Assembly (NCBI GenBank): GCA_030549495.1
Contig: JAUIRK010000919.1
Span: 493,001 to 557,000 of the forward strand
Direction: 5' to 3'
Source: Nectonema munidae
Lineage: Eukaryota; Nematomorpha; Nectonematoida; Nectonematidae
DNA length: 64,000 nt
In this document: in pieces, positions 38,597 to 52,590 of the stretch
Layout: each line of letters begins with the position of its first letter
How positions within the stretch are numbered: the first letter of the stretch is position 1
The notes under the pieces: generated by a model
The model's database searches: none
Told to the model about the DNA's origin: nothing
The model's input: only the letters and a program-made list of their open reading frames with translations
Made by a program: the position numbers and the translations under genes

Positions 38597-39191
38597 GTTC
38601 AGACAGCTAACTTTTTCCTCACTGTAAGAAAGGAAGAAAAAAGAACCTAAAACTGCTAACTAAAAACATACCTCTTTTAAGCAGTAGTTATTCTGGGATC
38701 GCAAAATCAGGATTAAATTTCCGAATTTGGGGGGTATTCACGATGACTTGCTATAGATACGTTGAATTATATCGGTATTCTCGCCTCGTGGCAACACTCT
38801 AATCACAGGGGCATGGGACATAACTGATGATTATAAAAGAGGGTGGAGTATAGGAAAGTGTATACATTTATATATTTCAAGGGAGTTTCAGGAGGGGAAG
38901 GGCTGCAGTCTCTTCTTTTCTCCCCCTCCTCTGTCCCTCTGGGTATTACTAAATTTATCACTGAAATAAATATATATCCATTTTATAAATTGTAAAGTGC
39001 CTAGTCATTACTTCTTTGTTATAAAGATGTACCCTTCTTTATTAAGACCGCGAAACAACATTCATTTTTATTGTGAACTTTTAACTCTCACCTGTTTTAA
39101 GTTATATAAAAATCATTGAAAAGGGTCAGGACAATTTCTTTTCAAAAGCGTGGCTGTTCAAGACCTAAAGAACAAAGCTTTCGAACTTCTT

Positions 39192-39330
39192 GGGGGGTTA
39201 GTGAGATTAGCTATAGATACTTGCATGGCTTTTGCACATCTAAGATCATTCCTTTCTTGCTCATAGTTTGACGCAAACGATGCAATAGTATTTTTTTAAT
39301 GAAAACAGCCCAAATCTCACATTCCATTTT
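39192..39330 (+). mobile_element. Strongly diverged SINE family 2 copy
   Basis: TTAGTGAGATTAGCTATAGAT, then CTTGCTCATAGTTTGACGCAAACGATGCAAT and ATGAAAACAGCCC, taken in pieces, follow the order of head, CATAGTTCGATACAAGCGGCGCAAT and GATGAAAACACCCC in better copies. The B box is no longer recognisable. Confidence 0.45.
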
Positions 39331-39779
39331 AGTCCTATATCATATTTTTTTCAATTTCTATTTTGTCTTTATATATTTTTTTCGATTTATTTTAGATTTA
39401 TTTTTTTTTTAAATAGAATTGAAAAAAGTTCAAATAAAAATGAAAAAAGATAAAATAAAAAAAAAAGGAATAAAAAACAGATAAAAATGGAACCTAAAGT
39501 GATAGTCCCCACAGTAAGACTAAGTAAATACGTGTTTTTTTCTAATTTGCAAAATCGCTAAGAATTCATTAAAATCATAACCGCAGTCATTCACACTGAA
39601 ATACAAAAAATGATTGAAAATTGAGCAGTCAAAATCGATACAAAACTTACTTATTACCAATTCTTCATTAATATTTTTATTATTAAAAGTGTGTTGAAAC
39701 AGTGAAAACTTAAATATAATAAAATAAATATTGAATTTACATCGATATATATATACAAGATAAGATATAGATATGGAGT

Positions 39780-40292
39780 AGCTGGTTGCGGTTGCAGTGT
39801 TTCTTCATTCGAGCGAAAAATGGTAATATGTCTCATTTAACGATATCAACAATATTTGATACACACACTCACACGATTAACGAAAAGTGCAATGCAGAGA
39901 GAGCGGCGCTCAGCAAAGGAATACAAACGCCATCCTCCACGCTGTCGCCATCTCATTGGCTGTTTGATGATGACCACTGCCTCGCTGGCGTTGCAGAGAG
40001 GCAGGGTATCAATCGCTGGACACGTCTTGCTCGGAATCTCTTGGAAGTGTCAAGGATGCAAATGTGTGCGATTAGAGCAAGTAATTAAGAAGACGCACCA
40101 AGATTTGCAGCAGCGATATAGGAAAGAGGTCTTCTCCATCTTCACAAATTTTAATTAAAAGAGGAGAAAGAGCCATGAGAAGTGTTGTGCTTTTGCAATT
40201 TCATGAATATACCAACTTCTTAGCTTATACGCATGCGCGGGAATGTTAATGTAGCAGCTTAAATACTCTGAACCTGGTGAGACATTGAAGAA
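39780..40292 (+). promoter_or_regulatory. Candidate promoter and first exon
   Basis: This is one of the few GC-richer stretches in the middle of the window. It contains an inverted CCAAT motif (CTCATTGGCTG, about 39951-39961) and ACGCATGCGCGG at about 40229, similar to an NRF-1 site. Two plus-strand donors lie near its end (CTG|GTGAGA at 40276 and ACC|GTAAGT at 40293). Overlapping open frames of 100 codons have no domain features. The downstream gene was not found. Confidence 0.25.
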
Positions 40293-41424
40293 CCGTAAGT
40301 ACTCAAATCTTAGTCAGAAAAGAGCGTTTTCTAAATGCACTGTAGACGAGGAACTATGTTTGTAAAAATTTGTTGTGGGAAATTCTGTTCTTTTCGTGCT
40401 TAACCTTACAAACTCTCTGAAATCTATATAACTTTTTTTTTATTTAAATTTATATCACCTCAAGAAGACCCACAACTTTGAGCTAATATCACTTTATATA
40501 ATATACCGATTCAAGTTATTGAAAAGAACAAGTGAAGGGGGAAAGAAACAGGCTCGCCCACTGTTAAGGAAAGTGATGGCTAAGAGGCTTGTAGGATTGT
40601 ATCTTAGAGAAATTGATGCTCAAGATAGATGCAAATGAAGACAAGAAATCATGGCCTGAGCCTCATCTTGGGGCAAAGAAGAAGACCGACTTAAGTTATT
40701 TATGTACATCATATCTTATTATTTGATTTTAGAATTTAGGATGAAATAAATGATAAAAATTATTAGAACACAGTCCATCATGAATTAAGAAGCCATTAAA
40801 ACGCGATCAAAAAGCTCTTTGGGTTGCTTCAAAAGGGAAAATTGTATAAATCGTTAGCAGATCTTTCAAATCTTAGGCTTTTATGTCAAAGTGTATTTTA
40901 TACAAATATTTCCGTATGAAGAAAGTTAAGAATTTCTTTATTTTCACGGTGTTCATTTTTGACATGATTTGATTTGCCTTGTCTTTAACACTTTTGAAAA
41001 CTCCTTTTATCAAAAGTTTTTTTTCAGTTTATCTCAAAGGGTTATTTGATAGACTTTTCTCTCAACTTCATTTATAGCGAAGCTGGGCATGTTTGTTGTT
41101 AGGATATTTGACCAGAAAGATTTTGCCGCGTTGGGTTGTTGTCAGTAATTGACCGAAGCTCATTTTGACACACCCAATCAGAAAAATCTTTCTCTTATAG
41201 ATAATTAGCTCCAAAATGGTAACTTTCTATAAAGTTACTCAATTATCCTTAGTTATTTGGTTAATTTATTCGTTAGTTAGTCACACATTTGGTTAATTAT
41301 TTATCTTAGGGTTGAGATAATGTTTGCTTAGAGTCTCGCTTTAAAATGTCAAGCACTTCTTAGATTTATTTATTCTCATGAGTGCAATATTTTTAAGAAA
41401 AATGAATTCTTGTACAGAAAAAAG

Positions 41425-43068
41425 CTTTATAACGCGATAACTGGGGCCCACGGCATGCATCAGCGTTTTAATTTTGTAGCGCAAAAAAATGCTTACTTTA
41501 TTTCAAGAACTAGAAGATACATCTCAAAGGTGAGTCTTTGTTATTCCCTCCATTCTTGCTGTTTACACAGGAAACACTTTGCACTTAACACAAAGATTTG
41601 GTCAAGCATAAAACGTAGATTGCTGACTAAGAATGACGATCCCTAAAATCATAATGCAAAACAATTTGTGAAGTTTAATCTTGATTCTATTAAATACAAA
41701 AAAGCAGTTACAACATTTATGCATACACATTCAACAATTCACTTTTTACTAAAAAAATCAGTGATGCCTTTATGTTTTGATTCTTTCTGTGACAAATTCT
41801 GTGTGAAACCCAAAATGTTTTTCAGTTGCATCAGTTTAACCGAGGCGATATCTTGCGTTTCTAGCCAGTCCAAACTTTGTTTTAGCATAGAGCAGACATC
41901 ACTAGCGTATACTGTTGGTTTTTTCTGTTTCCTCTAAAAGCTGTTCGTCTGTAGGGAGTTGGAAGACTGGTTCATCGTCCTCAATCTGTTCGCAGTTGTC
42001 TATCATCACACTCAGCGCCAAGTCTTGATCTAGATGGGATTCGAGTTTGGCTTGTGCTTGCTTAACCTCGTTATCAGTAAAGCCCAGAAAGTCATTAGAA
42101 TCGTCATCAGGCTGTTGGTTGAAGGCAGGACCCAAGGTTTTGTTCCGACAGTTGGTGACTGTTGTTTTGGTGCCATTATACTAGGCTTTGGCGGACATGT
42201 AAAACATATCTTTAAGAGAGACGTGCATGAGAAATGCGATGGCTTGAAGATCTGAATCAAAAAGATAAAGAACACGTTGTTTGAAATCGCCTTTTTTAAA
42301 AGCTGAAATGATGCCCTGATCAAAAGCTGGATGAGGCTGGCCGTATTTGTGGGGAGGTAGAGTAGAGTGCGTCAGCAGTCGCCATCGAAGAAGCAGGTGG
42401 AAGTGCTGGGCAGTTGCGAAGCAAGAGGACAGCTTTCCCAGCAAGATTTTGGTGCGCTTTAGTGGAGGGACGAAGTGTTCTTAGAGATTGCAGAAGTAAT
42501 CCAGGCCTTTTTAGAAGAGTTATATTGTATGGTCATAGAGTTCTAACACTGGTTTCCTGGACAAACCAGTTGTACATGGCTTTGTCAAGTTCAGCATCAG
42601 CAGCTGTGCGTGCCCATTTACATCGCAGTTTCTTACCTCGTGCACAAAGTCTCGTCTTTCAGCCAGCCCCGCAAAGTGGATTCTGGGATAGCAGTCTCAC
42701 GTGATATTTTGGTTTGTGATTCACGATTGCGTAATCGGTCGATCAGACCGAGCTTGTAGTCAAAACAATAGCTTTTTGTTTAGGCATGATGCAGGTCAGA
42801 GAGGAACTGATATGTCTATTTACCAGATGAGCTTATTATACACATAAATTAATTGCAGTTAATAAGTTTTGGTAGGATTTATAATCGAAAATTCTCATAT
42901 CGTATCGTAACGAAACTGTAAATTGGCATGTTTGATGATACTCTCCTGTTCACGTCCAAAAACTATCGCCGAAAGTTATAATTTCTGCGGGTCAAAATAG
43001 ACTTGCTTCATGAGTTTAATCAAGTACAACCTGCAAAAAATGGGGGCCAAGGCATACCGCGTTATAGG
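41425..43068 (-). mobile_element. Tigger/pogo-like DNA transposon, decayed
   Basis: The left margin TTTATAACGCGATAACTGGG and the inverted right margin CTATAACGCGGTATGCC... share TATAACGCG followed by a GGCCC block. They enclose a broken transposase on the minus strand (41905-42830). Ends are approximate and no TA duplication was confirmed. Confidence 0.55.
41905..42830 (-). pseudogene. Tigger/Jerky-type DDE transposase pseudogene
   Basis: From right to left on the minus strand: MPKQK, then after a frameshift DYKLGLIDRLRNRESQT and ISRETAIPESTLRGWLKDE. The latter is a psq/CENP-B-type helix-turn-helix with STLRGWL. A large internal deletion removes most of the catalytic core. Next come AVLLLRNCPAPPPASS (end of the DDE domain), DQGIISAFKK, MSAKA followed by an in-frame TAG where Trp is expected, and NCRNKTLGPAFNQ. 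The acidic C-terminal tail follows (DDDSNDFLGFTDNEVKQ). Known family members bind their terminal repeats through the HTH and cut with a DDD triad. Here frameshift, deletion and stop make it inactive. Confidence 0.8.
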
Positions 43069-43728
43069 ACGATGCGCGTTATTAAAAGGTCATTTGGTCA
43101 TAACAAAAAATTTTAAATAATTATTGCTACATATTCTTTTGCTTTTATACCTTTCTTTCAATTTTGCATTTTCAAAAATGTTTAGGTTTTTTTGTAAATT
43201 GTGTATCTTGCTCCTTAAAACTTTCCTTTCTATAACTTTTTTAGCAGATGGAAATAATTTAAGTCTGTCTTTCACGTATAAAATTTTTAGAGTTTAAAAC
43301 CCTTTTTATAATGATAAATTTCGAATTGTATATTTTTAAGCAGAATTCGTTGAGAGATTTGATTAACTTCAAGGGTTCCCAAAAGGTAAAAAGGTTGAAA
43401 AGACTGAGTTAGTTATTTATCAGGTAAGTAGTTCGTTTACTAGGGATTTTTTTATTTTAATGAAAATAAACCAACCGTGTCAAAAATGTCAATCAAATCG
43501 GACAATCAATGTCCGAAATATAAATTATATTTGCTAAATATTTTTTCATTTTATTTATTAATATAACAACTTTTATCAATTTTCAAGGGAATATCCAATA
43601 TAGACACAAAATTATAAAGGTAACTATAGATAATATTAAAAATTTGTTGAAAAATATTAACTTTTGATTGACAGTTTTATAAATGAGATATAGTTTTTTA
43701 GTTTAGAGGGAAAGGGCGTTTACCAGCT

Positions 43729-44294
43729 CAGAACCCGCGCTAACCAAAATTTTTTGGAGGGGCTCAAAGGGGCTAAAACTATACATTATGAAAATACACA
43801 CTATAAAATATTCTTTTCTAGAAGCAAATTCGATCAAAGCTAAAGAGAAACAAGAGCTAAAGAATGTCATAAAAATAAGGTGATGATGATTGAGGAGTAT
43901 AAGAACTATTATAAAACAAAAGTGAAAGAACTAATAAAGCAATTTACATGTCAAACATTCAGCCTTCTAGACTTTTCGTTGAAATAGTTCAAAAACTCGA
44001 AAACTCTTTTAAGAGTCGAAAAACTTCTCTCACAGGATGCAGTGCTGATTCCTTTTGTTAGAGCAGGTCGAATAAATATTCATACACTCAAAAAATACTC
44101 TAGACAATTTTATAATATATTTATTGAAACTACCAATGTACAAAGAAAAGACTTCTCCACAAGCGCACTTTATCGGATGTAATTCATTTAAAACTTATTT
44201 AGGCTTGAAAAATTGAGTGGAGAGGCTTGGAAAATTGAGTGGGGTGAGGGGTGGAGGGGGCTCAGGTCAAAATAAATAGGGTGCGCGGGTCCTT
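43729..44294 (-). mobile_element. hAT element with CAGAACCCGCGCTA ends
   Basis: Left end CAGAACCCGCGCTAACC and inverted right end AAGGACCCGCGCACCC match the MITE at 62962. The 8-bp flanks TACCAGCT and TACCCGTT agree at six positions. A minus-strand frame around 43950-44080 reads STASCERSFSTLKRVFEF, the hAT dimerisation motif of the ZMYM/TTF-type hAT group (sasaERSFSxLKxIK). The rest of the transposase is missing. This is a deletion derivative that may name the parent family of the shorter MITE. Confidence 0.7.
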
Positions 44295-44954
44295 TACCCG
44301 TTCCACCTTAAAGCACTTATAAGGTTAAAGAGTGAACTACTATATTGAACTTTTATCCTATCTCATTATTTTTATCATATTTCTTTTAAGATAGCATAAC
44401 CGTAATCTTAAAAGCTTTGATAAGTTAAATTGAATCCATGACATTATTAGTTAAGATGCATGAATAAATTTTCACAAATATGGCTATTAACTAAATTTAG
44501 ACACAATTGAAAAAAATTCTTGAAGTTTAGTATTTTACTTCAAGGGATTTATTAAATTGTTTGAAAAGTAAACTTATTTTAGAATAGATACACAATTGTT
44601 TTTTATATCTACACAACTCTAAGAATCATTTTCTCACTTTTTAGAGCTTTCTATCTACATACCTACATCATCCATAAGAAATGAGTATTATTAAAAAAAT
44701 TTTCATAGTAATTACCTTACTTAAGATTCCTTTAATCAAAAAATATATATTTCTAAAAATAAGCTTTAATCAAAATTATTCTTTCGCCACAATCGAAAAT
44801 GCGCGTTTTCCAATGAAACTGTCACGATTTCTTACATAATTTCTACGTTAATTTTTAGTTGTACAAAGTATAAAGATCAATTTAAAGATATTGATTGGAA
44901 TCGTAATGAATTTTTTATTCACATTTGAAAAAATTATTTTTTGTTAAAAAATGG

Positions 44955-44960
44955 TTTATT
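44955..44960 (-). terminator. Polyadenylation signal of the lipocalin gene
   Basis: AATAAA on the minus strand, about 113 bases after the lipocalin stop codon. In such AT-rich DNA the hexamer is common, but the position fits. Confidence 0.5.
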
Positions 44961-45072
44961 GCGAGGAAACCCGAAACTACTAATAATTTTCCTCGTAAAT
45001 CCCGAAGAAGATAAAAAGTCAGGAACAAGGGTGTTTCCTTTGTACTTTAAACGCAAGCGTCAAAAAACGAAT

Positions 45073-45310
45073 TTATTGATAAACCGGAGACTCTTTACAT
45101 TCATCATACACATATTGGACGGTTGGCGGGACAGATGAGATTTGTTCAGCTTCGTCATTTTTCGGAAGAGTTTCTTTTTTCTTGATCAATTCGGAGCAGT
45201 CGTACGTCTGAGGATCGATTTTTAAATCTTTCCTTCCATTCAAACAGGTTTTTTTCTCAATAATTCGAAAGATTTTGCACCAGGCATTCTTTGAGATGAA
45301 TCTTTTCCTG
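45073..45310 (-). CDS. Lipocalin, terminal exon
   Basis: The acceptor CCATTTTAG is followed by one base that completes the codon split at the end of the exon at 48913-49113. The frame then stays open for 78 codons to TAA at 45073-45075. It begins SRKRFISKNAWCKIF, providing the third lipocalin signature (a basic residue after the last strand). It continues through the C-terminal helix region into TCLNGRKDLKIDPQTYDC. The cysteines are placed as in apolipoprotein D-like lipocalins, where they tie the C-terminus to the barrel. A charged tail (KKKETLPKNDEAE) with a further Cys ends the protein. An AATAAA follows. Phase agreement and motif order make the exon assignment firm; the cargo (pigment, lipid or other hydrophobic ligand) is not inferable. 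Confidence 0.82.
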
Positions 45311-45841
45311 CTAAAATGGTAAAGTGCTATCAGTAGGAATGTTCCATGCCAGTGTCCTCACATATGGAGACAGAAGAGACATAAGCCCATGGGCAACACA
45401 TTTTAGGGGCGAAAGATTTATAATGAAAAGTAAATTTTTATTTTTTTGAATTTTACAATTATATAGTTGAATAGAATATAAAATTCCGTTGAAATGCTTT
45501 TCCTTTTTTCAGATACTCTTTATTTGAATTTTTTCAACAACGGAATCAGTTCCTGGTATTCTCTTTAAATGTTTTCTATATGTTTAAAAAATTTTGGATT
45601 ATAAATGTCAAGACAAATTTAAATTATTCAATTTTTTTCCAATTTAAACAAACATATTTATAAAAATTATATGCATTTTTAGCGAAATTTTTTCATTAAA
45701 AATGATTTCTATTGAAACATTTTACCATATTTAATTTTTACTATTAAGCTTTGTTTATTATTTAAATAAGCTATCACAACAGTTCACGTGTATTTTATAA
45801 CTAAAATATTAATGCTTTGATTTTTTTCGTTTTTTTCCACT

Positions 45842-46158
45842 TTCTTACTATTTTTGTGCTTTTATTAACATTTTGGATTTTTTTTATAAGTGAAAATTTT
45901 TTTATTTTTCATGTATTTTTTTATTTTCTGTTTGTTACACAATGTTAACCCTAGAAATATATATATATATATTTTTTTTGTTATTTTTTTTATCAACATT
46001 ATTAGTGTTTTTTTCATGGAAGCGGCTCATATGGGCTTTTTGAAATTCACTATATTGTTAATATTTACAATACATGTATTGATTTATAATTCATTTTGTA
46101 CTCAACTCATTGTGTTAAAAGTGTGTTTTTTTTAATAAATCTTCTTCTTCTTTCTTCT
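45842..46158 (+). mobile_element. 3' end of a non-LTR element
   Basis: A T-rich stretch with GGCTCATATGGGCTTTTTGAA and the tail TAATAAATCTTCTTCTTCTT resembles a LINE 3' UTR; the same tail occurs at about 19208-19226. No RT sequence remains. It lies in the last intron of the lipocalin gene, in the opposite orientation. Confidence 0.45.
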
Positions 46159-47370
46159 TTTGATTTTTACAATTTTGTCAGTTTTCCAATCTACAAAATG
46201 CAACAAAACGAACTAAATTAAGTGGAAGCGTTTACAGAAAGCTAAAGAGGAAAAAATTGATTTAGACAAAATTGTTTGTTCAATAGAAACTAATATTGTA
46301 AAGGCAGGTAACAAGATCACAAACGTAGAGGCATATTATTAAAATGAAAGTGATATTGAGCACAAAGAAGAAAAATGAGAGGATAAGCAAATAAGGGAAA
46401 GTTGATCAAAGTCTAAGTTAATAATGCCAAAACCCAAGATGAATATATAAATGAGCCGGAATGAGTTTGACCGTATTCAATCATTTGCAAAAGTGTCTAT
46501 AGGAGTTTAAAATTTTCAAAATTCAAATGGATCTTTGGCACTACAGGTAGAAAAATCGCTAAAGGTCGTTTTACCCTAAACTTACAAGTGGTAAAGGTGG
46601 AACTCCTAAAAGAATCTGTTCTTTTTATGTTTTTTTTTCTCTTTTTTGTGTTTTCTTTTGCACTCGCCCAAAAAACAACATATTGTTTTGCTGTACCCTG
46701 TTTTCGTAAACTTCATCATGTAAAATATCTAAATTGGAAAAAAGGAAGTATTGAATGGTACAGGTAAATGGAAAGACAAGGAAACTCTCCTTTCTCCTGA
46801 AAACACACCATAATTACAAATCTAAACAACCATAATTACGCCATCTATTCTTCGGAGAAATTCGGGAAAATGTTGTTTCCAATATATTAAAAAAGAGGAA
46901 GGAAGATTTCCCACTAGGGTGGAATTTAACAGTTCGTAGGCAGACGGAGAAGGAAAACTTTGAGACAAAAACTGACCTACTCTAACTGAGCACATCAGAA
47001 GAGATAAAAGTATCAAACTTCACTATAAAAATATTTCATTTAAGAGTATATGTGTGGAGTGTTCTCGACAGAAGAGGAATAAGCAAAAAATTTCAAGAAT
47101 TTCGCTATTATATCATGCTTATTTAGAATGCAAATTTTGAGGCAGATAATTTTGGAAATGGAGTATTAATTTTGACAAATGCGGTCCTAAGGAATAAAAA
47201 GGTTGAGAATGAGTGTATTAAATGATTTGCTTAGGTAAATCCTAAATCTATTCGATCGGGTACTTTATAACCAGAATGAAAGTGTGAGTATTGAGACTGA
47301 AACATCACTTTCAAATTCATCCGTTTTTTTCAATTCCTTCTACACTTTGTAAAAATATGGCTGTAATTTT

Positions 47371-47519
47371 AAAGGTAAAGGTAAATTCGAGTGTTTTCAT
47401 TGACAAAGCGCAATTGAACCGCGTGTGTCAAACCACAAACAAAGAAGGCTTGATGCTGAATCGAACCACAGACCCTGTGATATGGAAGCCTAGTATCCAA
47501 CAAACCTCACCCATGACCC
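47371..47519 (-). mobile_element. tRNA-derived SINE, family 2
   Basis: Read on the minus strand it gives GTGAGGTTTGTTGGATACTA, a B box GGTTCGATTCAGC, then CAAGCCTTCTTTG, GCGGTTCAATTGCGC and CAATGAAAACACTC, and it ends TACCTTTACC. Each block has a counterpart in the copies at 5614 and 58216. A plus-strand open frame over this stretch is a shadow. Confidence 0.75.
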
Positions 47520-47694
47520 CTAATATAAAATATGCATCTAAACTTGAAGTAAAAATAGATAAAAAGTGTTGATATTATTTTAATGAAAAATACCTGGGAT
47601 AAAAAAATAATAAAGAGGTAAATAAAATTTATCGAAGAACATAACCAGATGAGTTCTTATTTTTCCCAAAGACTTCAAAGAGTCTCAGTCGTTA

Positions 47695-48235
47695 ATTGAT
47701 GTTTACCTTGCAAACTCTAATCAAGTGGTGTATTTCAAGGCTCTCTCCTTGGTCCTATCTCCTTCAACCTTTATATTTATATCTTTATATTGTCGTTTTG
47801 ATTCATTGCAATTGATTCTTCAAATACTTTTATATCGGAACAACTGCAAGTGATATATGATTCGCTTGTGTATTAACTCTAGTAAAACTCAGGCAATGTG
47901 CCTACTAAAGTTAAATTCAGGATATACAAAACATTGTTTCTCCCACACTTAACTTTCAGCATCGAAAATTGGAGGCATAGCAGTAGCTCTTCATTAGAAA
48001 TTGTGCAAGCGTCTCATTTTTGTGCAAGCTAAATTTTCCCATACTTCCCCTTCTGTTTCAACAATTCATTGATAAAAATGATTATTCATGATTCTAATCT
48101 TGAATGTATACGCGTGTTTTTGATGATGAACGAACTAGCATTGATGTAAAGATTTAATAGTATATATAGGTATACTAGCTTTTCCTAAAATCTTCCGTTT
48201 TCATGTCGAATCTGAATAGATGACGATATTAGTAT
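47695..48235 (+). pseudogene. Fragment of a non-LTR retrotransposon
   Basis: Conceptual translation gives SSGVFQGSLLGPISFNLYI (RT motif around GxPQGxxLGP) and, after a deletion that removes the FADD region, LYKTLFLPHLTFSIENW-like C-terminal sequence. Stops are frequent. It lies within the lipocalin intron. Confidence 0.6.
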
Positions 48236-48912
48236 ATCAATTTTTAAAGCTACCATTTTAAAAAAGTTTTAAAAAATACTCAAATGTTATGTTTCAATGA
48301 AAAAGAGGCATTTTAAAATAATTCTGGGTTGTTCAAAAAGTCACGTTTTTTAAGAGCAGAAAAATAATATCTCATTAGTCATTACAAACATCATATAAAA
48401 CCAAATATTTGTCTGCATCTGTCTCAATGCAAATCAAAAGAGCTCGCTGTTTCGTATTTACTGAAAAAAATCGGCAAGCATATTACAAAATATTATTTTG
48501 TGTGGGACATAGACATGTGTTGTTTTCAGGTCAGAAATGCTTATAAACGTTCGTGAGAAATGTCGCAATGAGGGTTCCCAGGCAAGTTCTGAAACAAAAT
48601 TTCTTGACATTTTCATGACTTTTTTGTCAAAGTCAAAAACACCTTCGACCCATGCCTCTTCCCCTGGCCCTCACTATTTTTCATCAAATCTGTGTACAGT
48701 TCAATCTACTTTTCTAAAAGAAGAACCGTATTTTATGAGTTAATATTTATTCTGTTACGAGTAATGCTCTAATAAGCTTCCATTCACCCTCCATTCCTTG
48801 GTAGAATATTCAGAAGAAGTTTTTAGAATAAAATTTTACAAAATATTTGTATAATGCATTTGTATTCCTTTAGTGCTGCCCCTATGTTGGTATTATTAGT
48901 TTTGGCCCTTAC

Positions 48913-49113
48913 CTATTGATGATGACATCTGGAAGAGTATTGGCGTCGGAAGAAGGCTTGTACACGATGCAGAAGTTTTCGTAGTCTGTTTCCAGGATGT
49001 AGTATGAGTCTTTACCTATGATTTTGTTCTCTCTTCGATAGATTAAGTCCAGCATATCCGCTTCAACCGGCTTTTTGCGGGCGTTAGAGGTGACTAGTTG
49101 ACACTTTCCAGAA
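48913..49113 (-). CDS. Lipocalin, exon with TDY motif
   Basis: Flanked by a good acceptor (CTCTTTGCTTTTAG) and a consensus donor (AATAG|GTAAGG). The exon is 201 nt. Its first base completes the codon left open by the exon at 50364-50488, and it ends in phase 2, matching the exon at 45073-45310. It encodes SGKCQLVTSNARKKPVEADM, a strand region, and DSYYILETDYENFCIVY. The TDYxNxxxVY block is the second lipocalin signature (strand F-G loop), and the Cys two residues after the Asn follows the apolipoprotein D/crustacyanin style. GC content and third-position use differ clearly from the surrounding introns. Confidence 0.85.
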
Positions 49114-50363
49114 CTAAAAGCAAAGAGAGAATCTTAAGAAACCCAGCCGCATGAAATAAGGACACACGGTGGGAAGTTGTCTGAGAATTTAACACTACAA
49201 AGGCCGAAATTAGAACCAAAGTTCTCCATTACAAATTTTTTTCTGGGCGCACCTGGTACCTCTTGCATACGTTTATGGAGCAAAGTGACGATTTTGACTT
49301 TTGTGTAAAAACTAGAAGAATGCATTGTTAACCAAATAAATAGCTTAATCACAAAAGTAAAAATATTATTGCAATAATGATAGTGTCTAGCCAAATGATA
49401 TAATTGCTAATGAAAATATAAAAAATTTTAAAAGGTATTTTGAAATCTAACTGAAATTATTGTTAAACCGTTAATCTGAAAATGAAAACTCTTTTTTCAT
49501 TTTATAATTATCGATTACTTATGGTTTTAAGCACTCAACTACTAAAGTATAGAACAAAACAAAGTATATAACTTTTATTTTTTATTTTTTTAATAAACAT
49601 ATTTATTATTTTCATTCTTTTCTTTGAGACTCTTTCCTTTTTAAAAAGTTACCATTTTCACATTTTACATCAGAAAGAGATCCTATTTTCGCGCTTAGGG
49701 TATAATTTCCGATAGAAAATAAGTTCCTATGGAAGGAATAGCTGCGGTGAATCTGATGAATAAATCTAGTGAGACTTTCTCCTTAAAAAGCTGATATTTG
49801 ATATTTAAGAAAAATTTACTTTTTTATAATTTAATACTTTTCCCTTTTAATATTTTTAAGTTTTCTATTACCGGGAATTAATTTTTTACCTCCAAATTTT
49901 TTGGTTTTTTGTCCTATTTTACTTATTAATAAATTAATATTTATAAAAATGTTCTATAACTCTGAAAATTTGTATTATACAAATTTTGGGATTCTTTTTG
50001 ATCCATTCGTTAGAACTGGCATTGCAATCAGCGAATTTTTTTTGATTCTTTACGCCTTGTGAGTTTGAGGTAACCTCAGATTATTTTATTTAGTTCGAAA
50101 AATAATCATTATTTTAATTGAAACAAAATGCTGGATTTGGCTTCCTTGGCCTTAAAAAGGACAAATATTCAGGAATGCGAATCAGCTGAGGGAGGAGGGC
50201 GAAAATCTGTCCCTCCGAATCCAAAAATTAGCATTGAATTTTAACGTAAACAAATTTACAAATCTAGATCTAATTGTTTTTTTATGAGTTACACAGTTAG
50301 TTGAACATGATATCGGTGTTAAATGCTTCAAAAAGGAAAGTCAAATCTGGGCGAACATATTAC

Positions 50364-50488
50364 TTATATCCGGCATGTAGAATGTCATATTTGTCCACGT
50401 CTATCGCCTTGTGCAAGGTGATGGCTGATTTGAAGAAGTACTTTTCATTGAGAAAGGTGCTGCCTATCTGATACCACCAACCCATCAT
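50364..50488 (-). CDS. Lipocalin, exon with GxW motif
   Basis: The exon is 125 nt, starting after TTAAATGCTTTTAG and ending at TATAA|GTAATA in phase 2, which joins in frame to 48913-49113. It encodes MMGWWYQIGSTFLNEKYFF and HKAIDVDKYDILHAGY. GWWYQIG is the first lipocalin signature (GxWYxI) at the start of strand A. The exon begins in phase 0, so an upstream exon ending in phase 0 is required; it should carry the Cys-Pro segment that normally follows the signal peptide. The splice acceptor is only about 100 bases from a (GT)n tract of about 2 kb, which in the transcript is a (CA)n run in the upstream intron. Confidence 0.8.
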
Positions 50489-50540
50489 CTAAAAGCATTT
50501 AAATAAAACAAATCTTGTACTTAGTTGTACTCCTCTTTAT

Positions 50541-52590
<2,050 letters not shown>

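Noticed and set aside
39091-39165. Minus-strand stretch between TTCTTTAG and CAG|GTGAGA as an exon
   Set aside because: Stops in all frames. It could at most be a non-coding exon, with no other support.
41410-41646. Plus-strand frame ending near a GTGAGT donor
   Set aside because: It lies over the left terminal region of the Tigger-like element; the donor match is probably chance.
43325-43423. Plus-strand stretch between AAGCAG and CAG|GTAAGT as an exon
   Set aside because: Good splice-site look-alikes, but stops occur in all three frames.
44941-45138. Plus-strand 65-codon frame
   Set aside because: It overlaps the antisense of the terminal lipocalin exon and its 3' UTR.
46822-47016. Minus-strand 64-codon frame as an additional lipocalin exon
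   Set aside because: The exons on either side already join in phase and in motif order, and this frame has no lipocalin feature.
47291-47572. Plus-strand 93-codon frame
   Set aside because: It overlies a minus-strand SINE family 2 copy and has no protein features.
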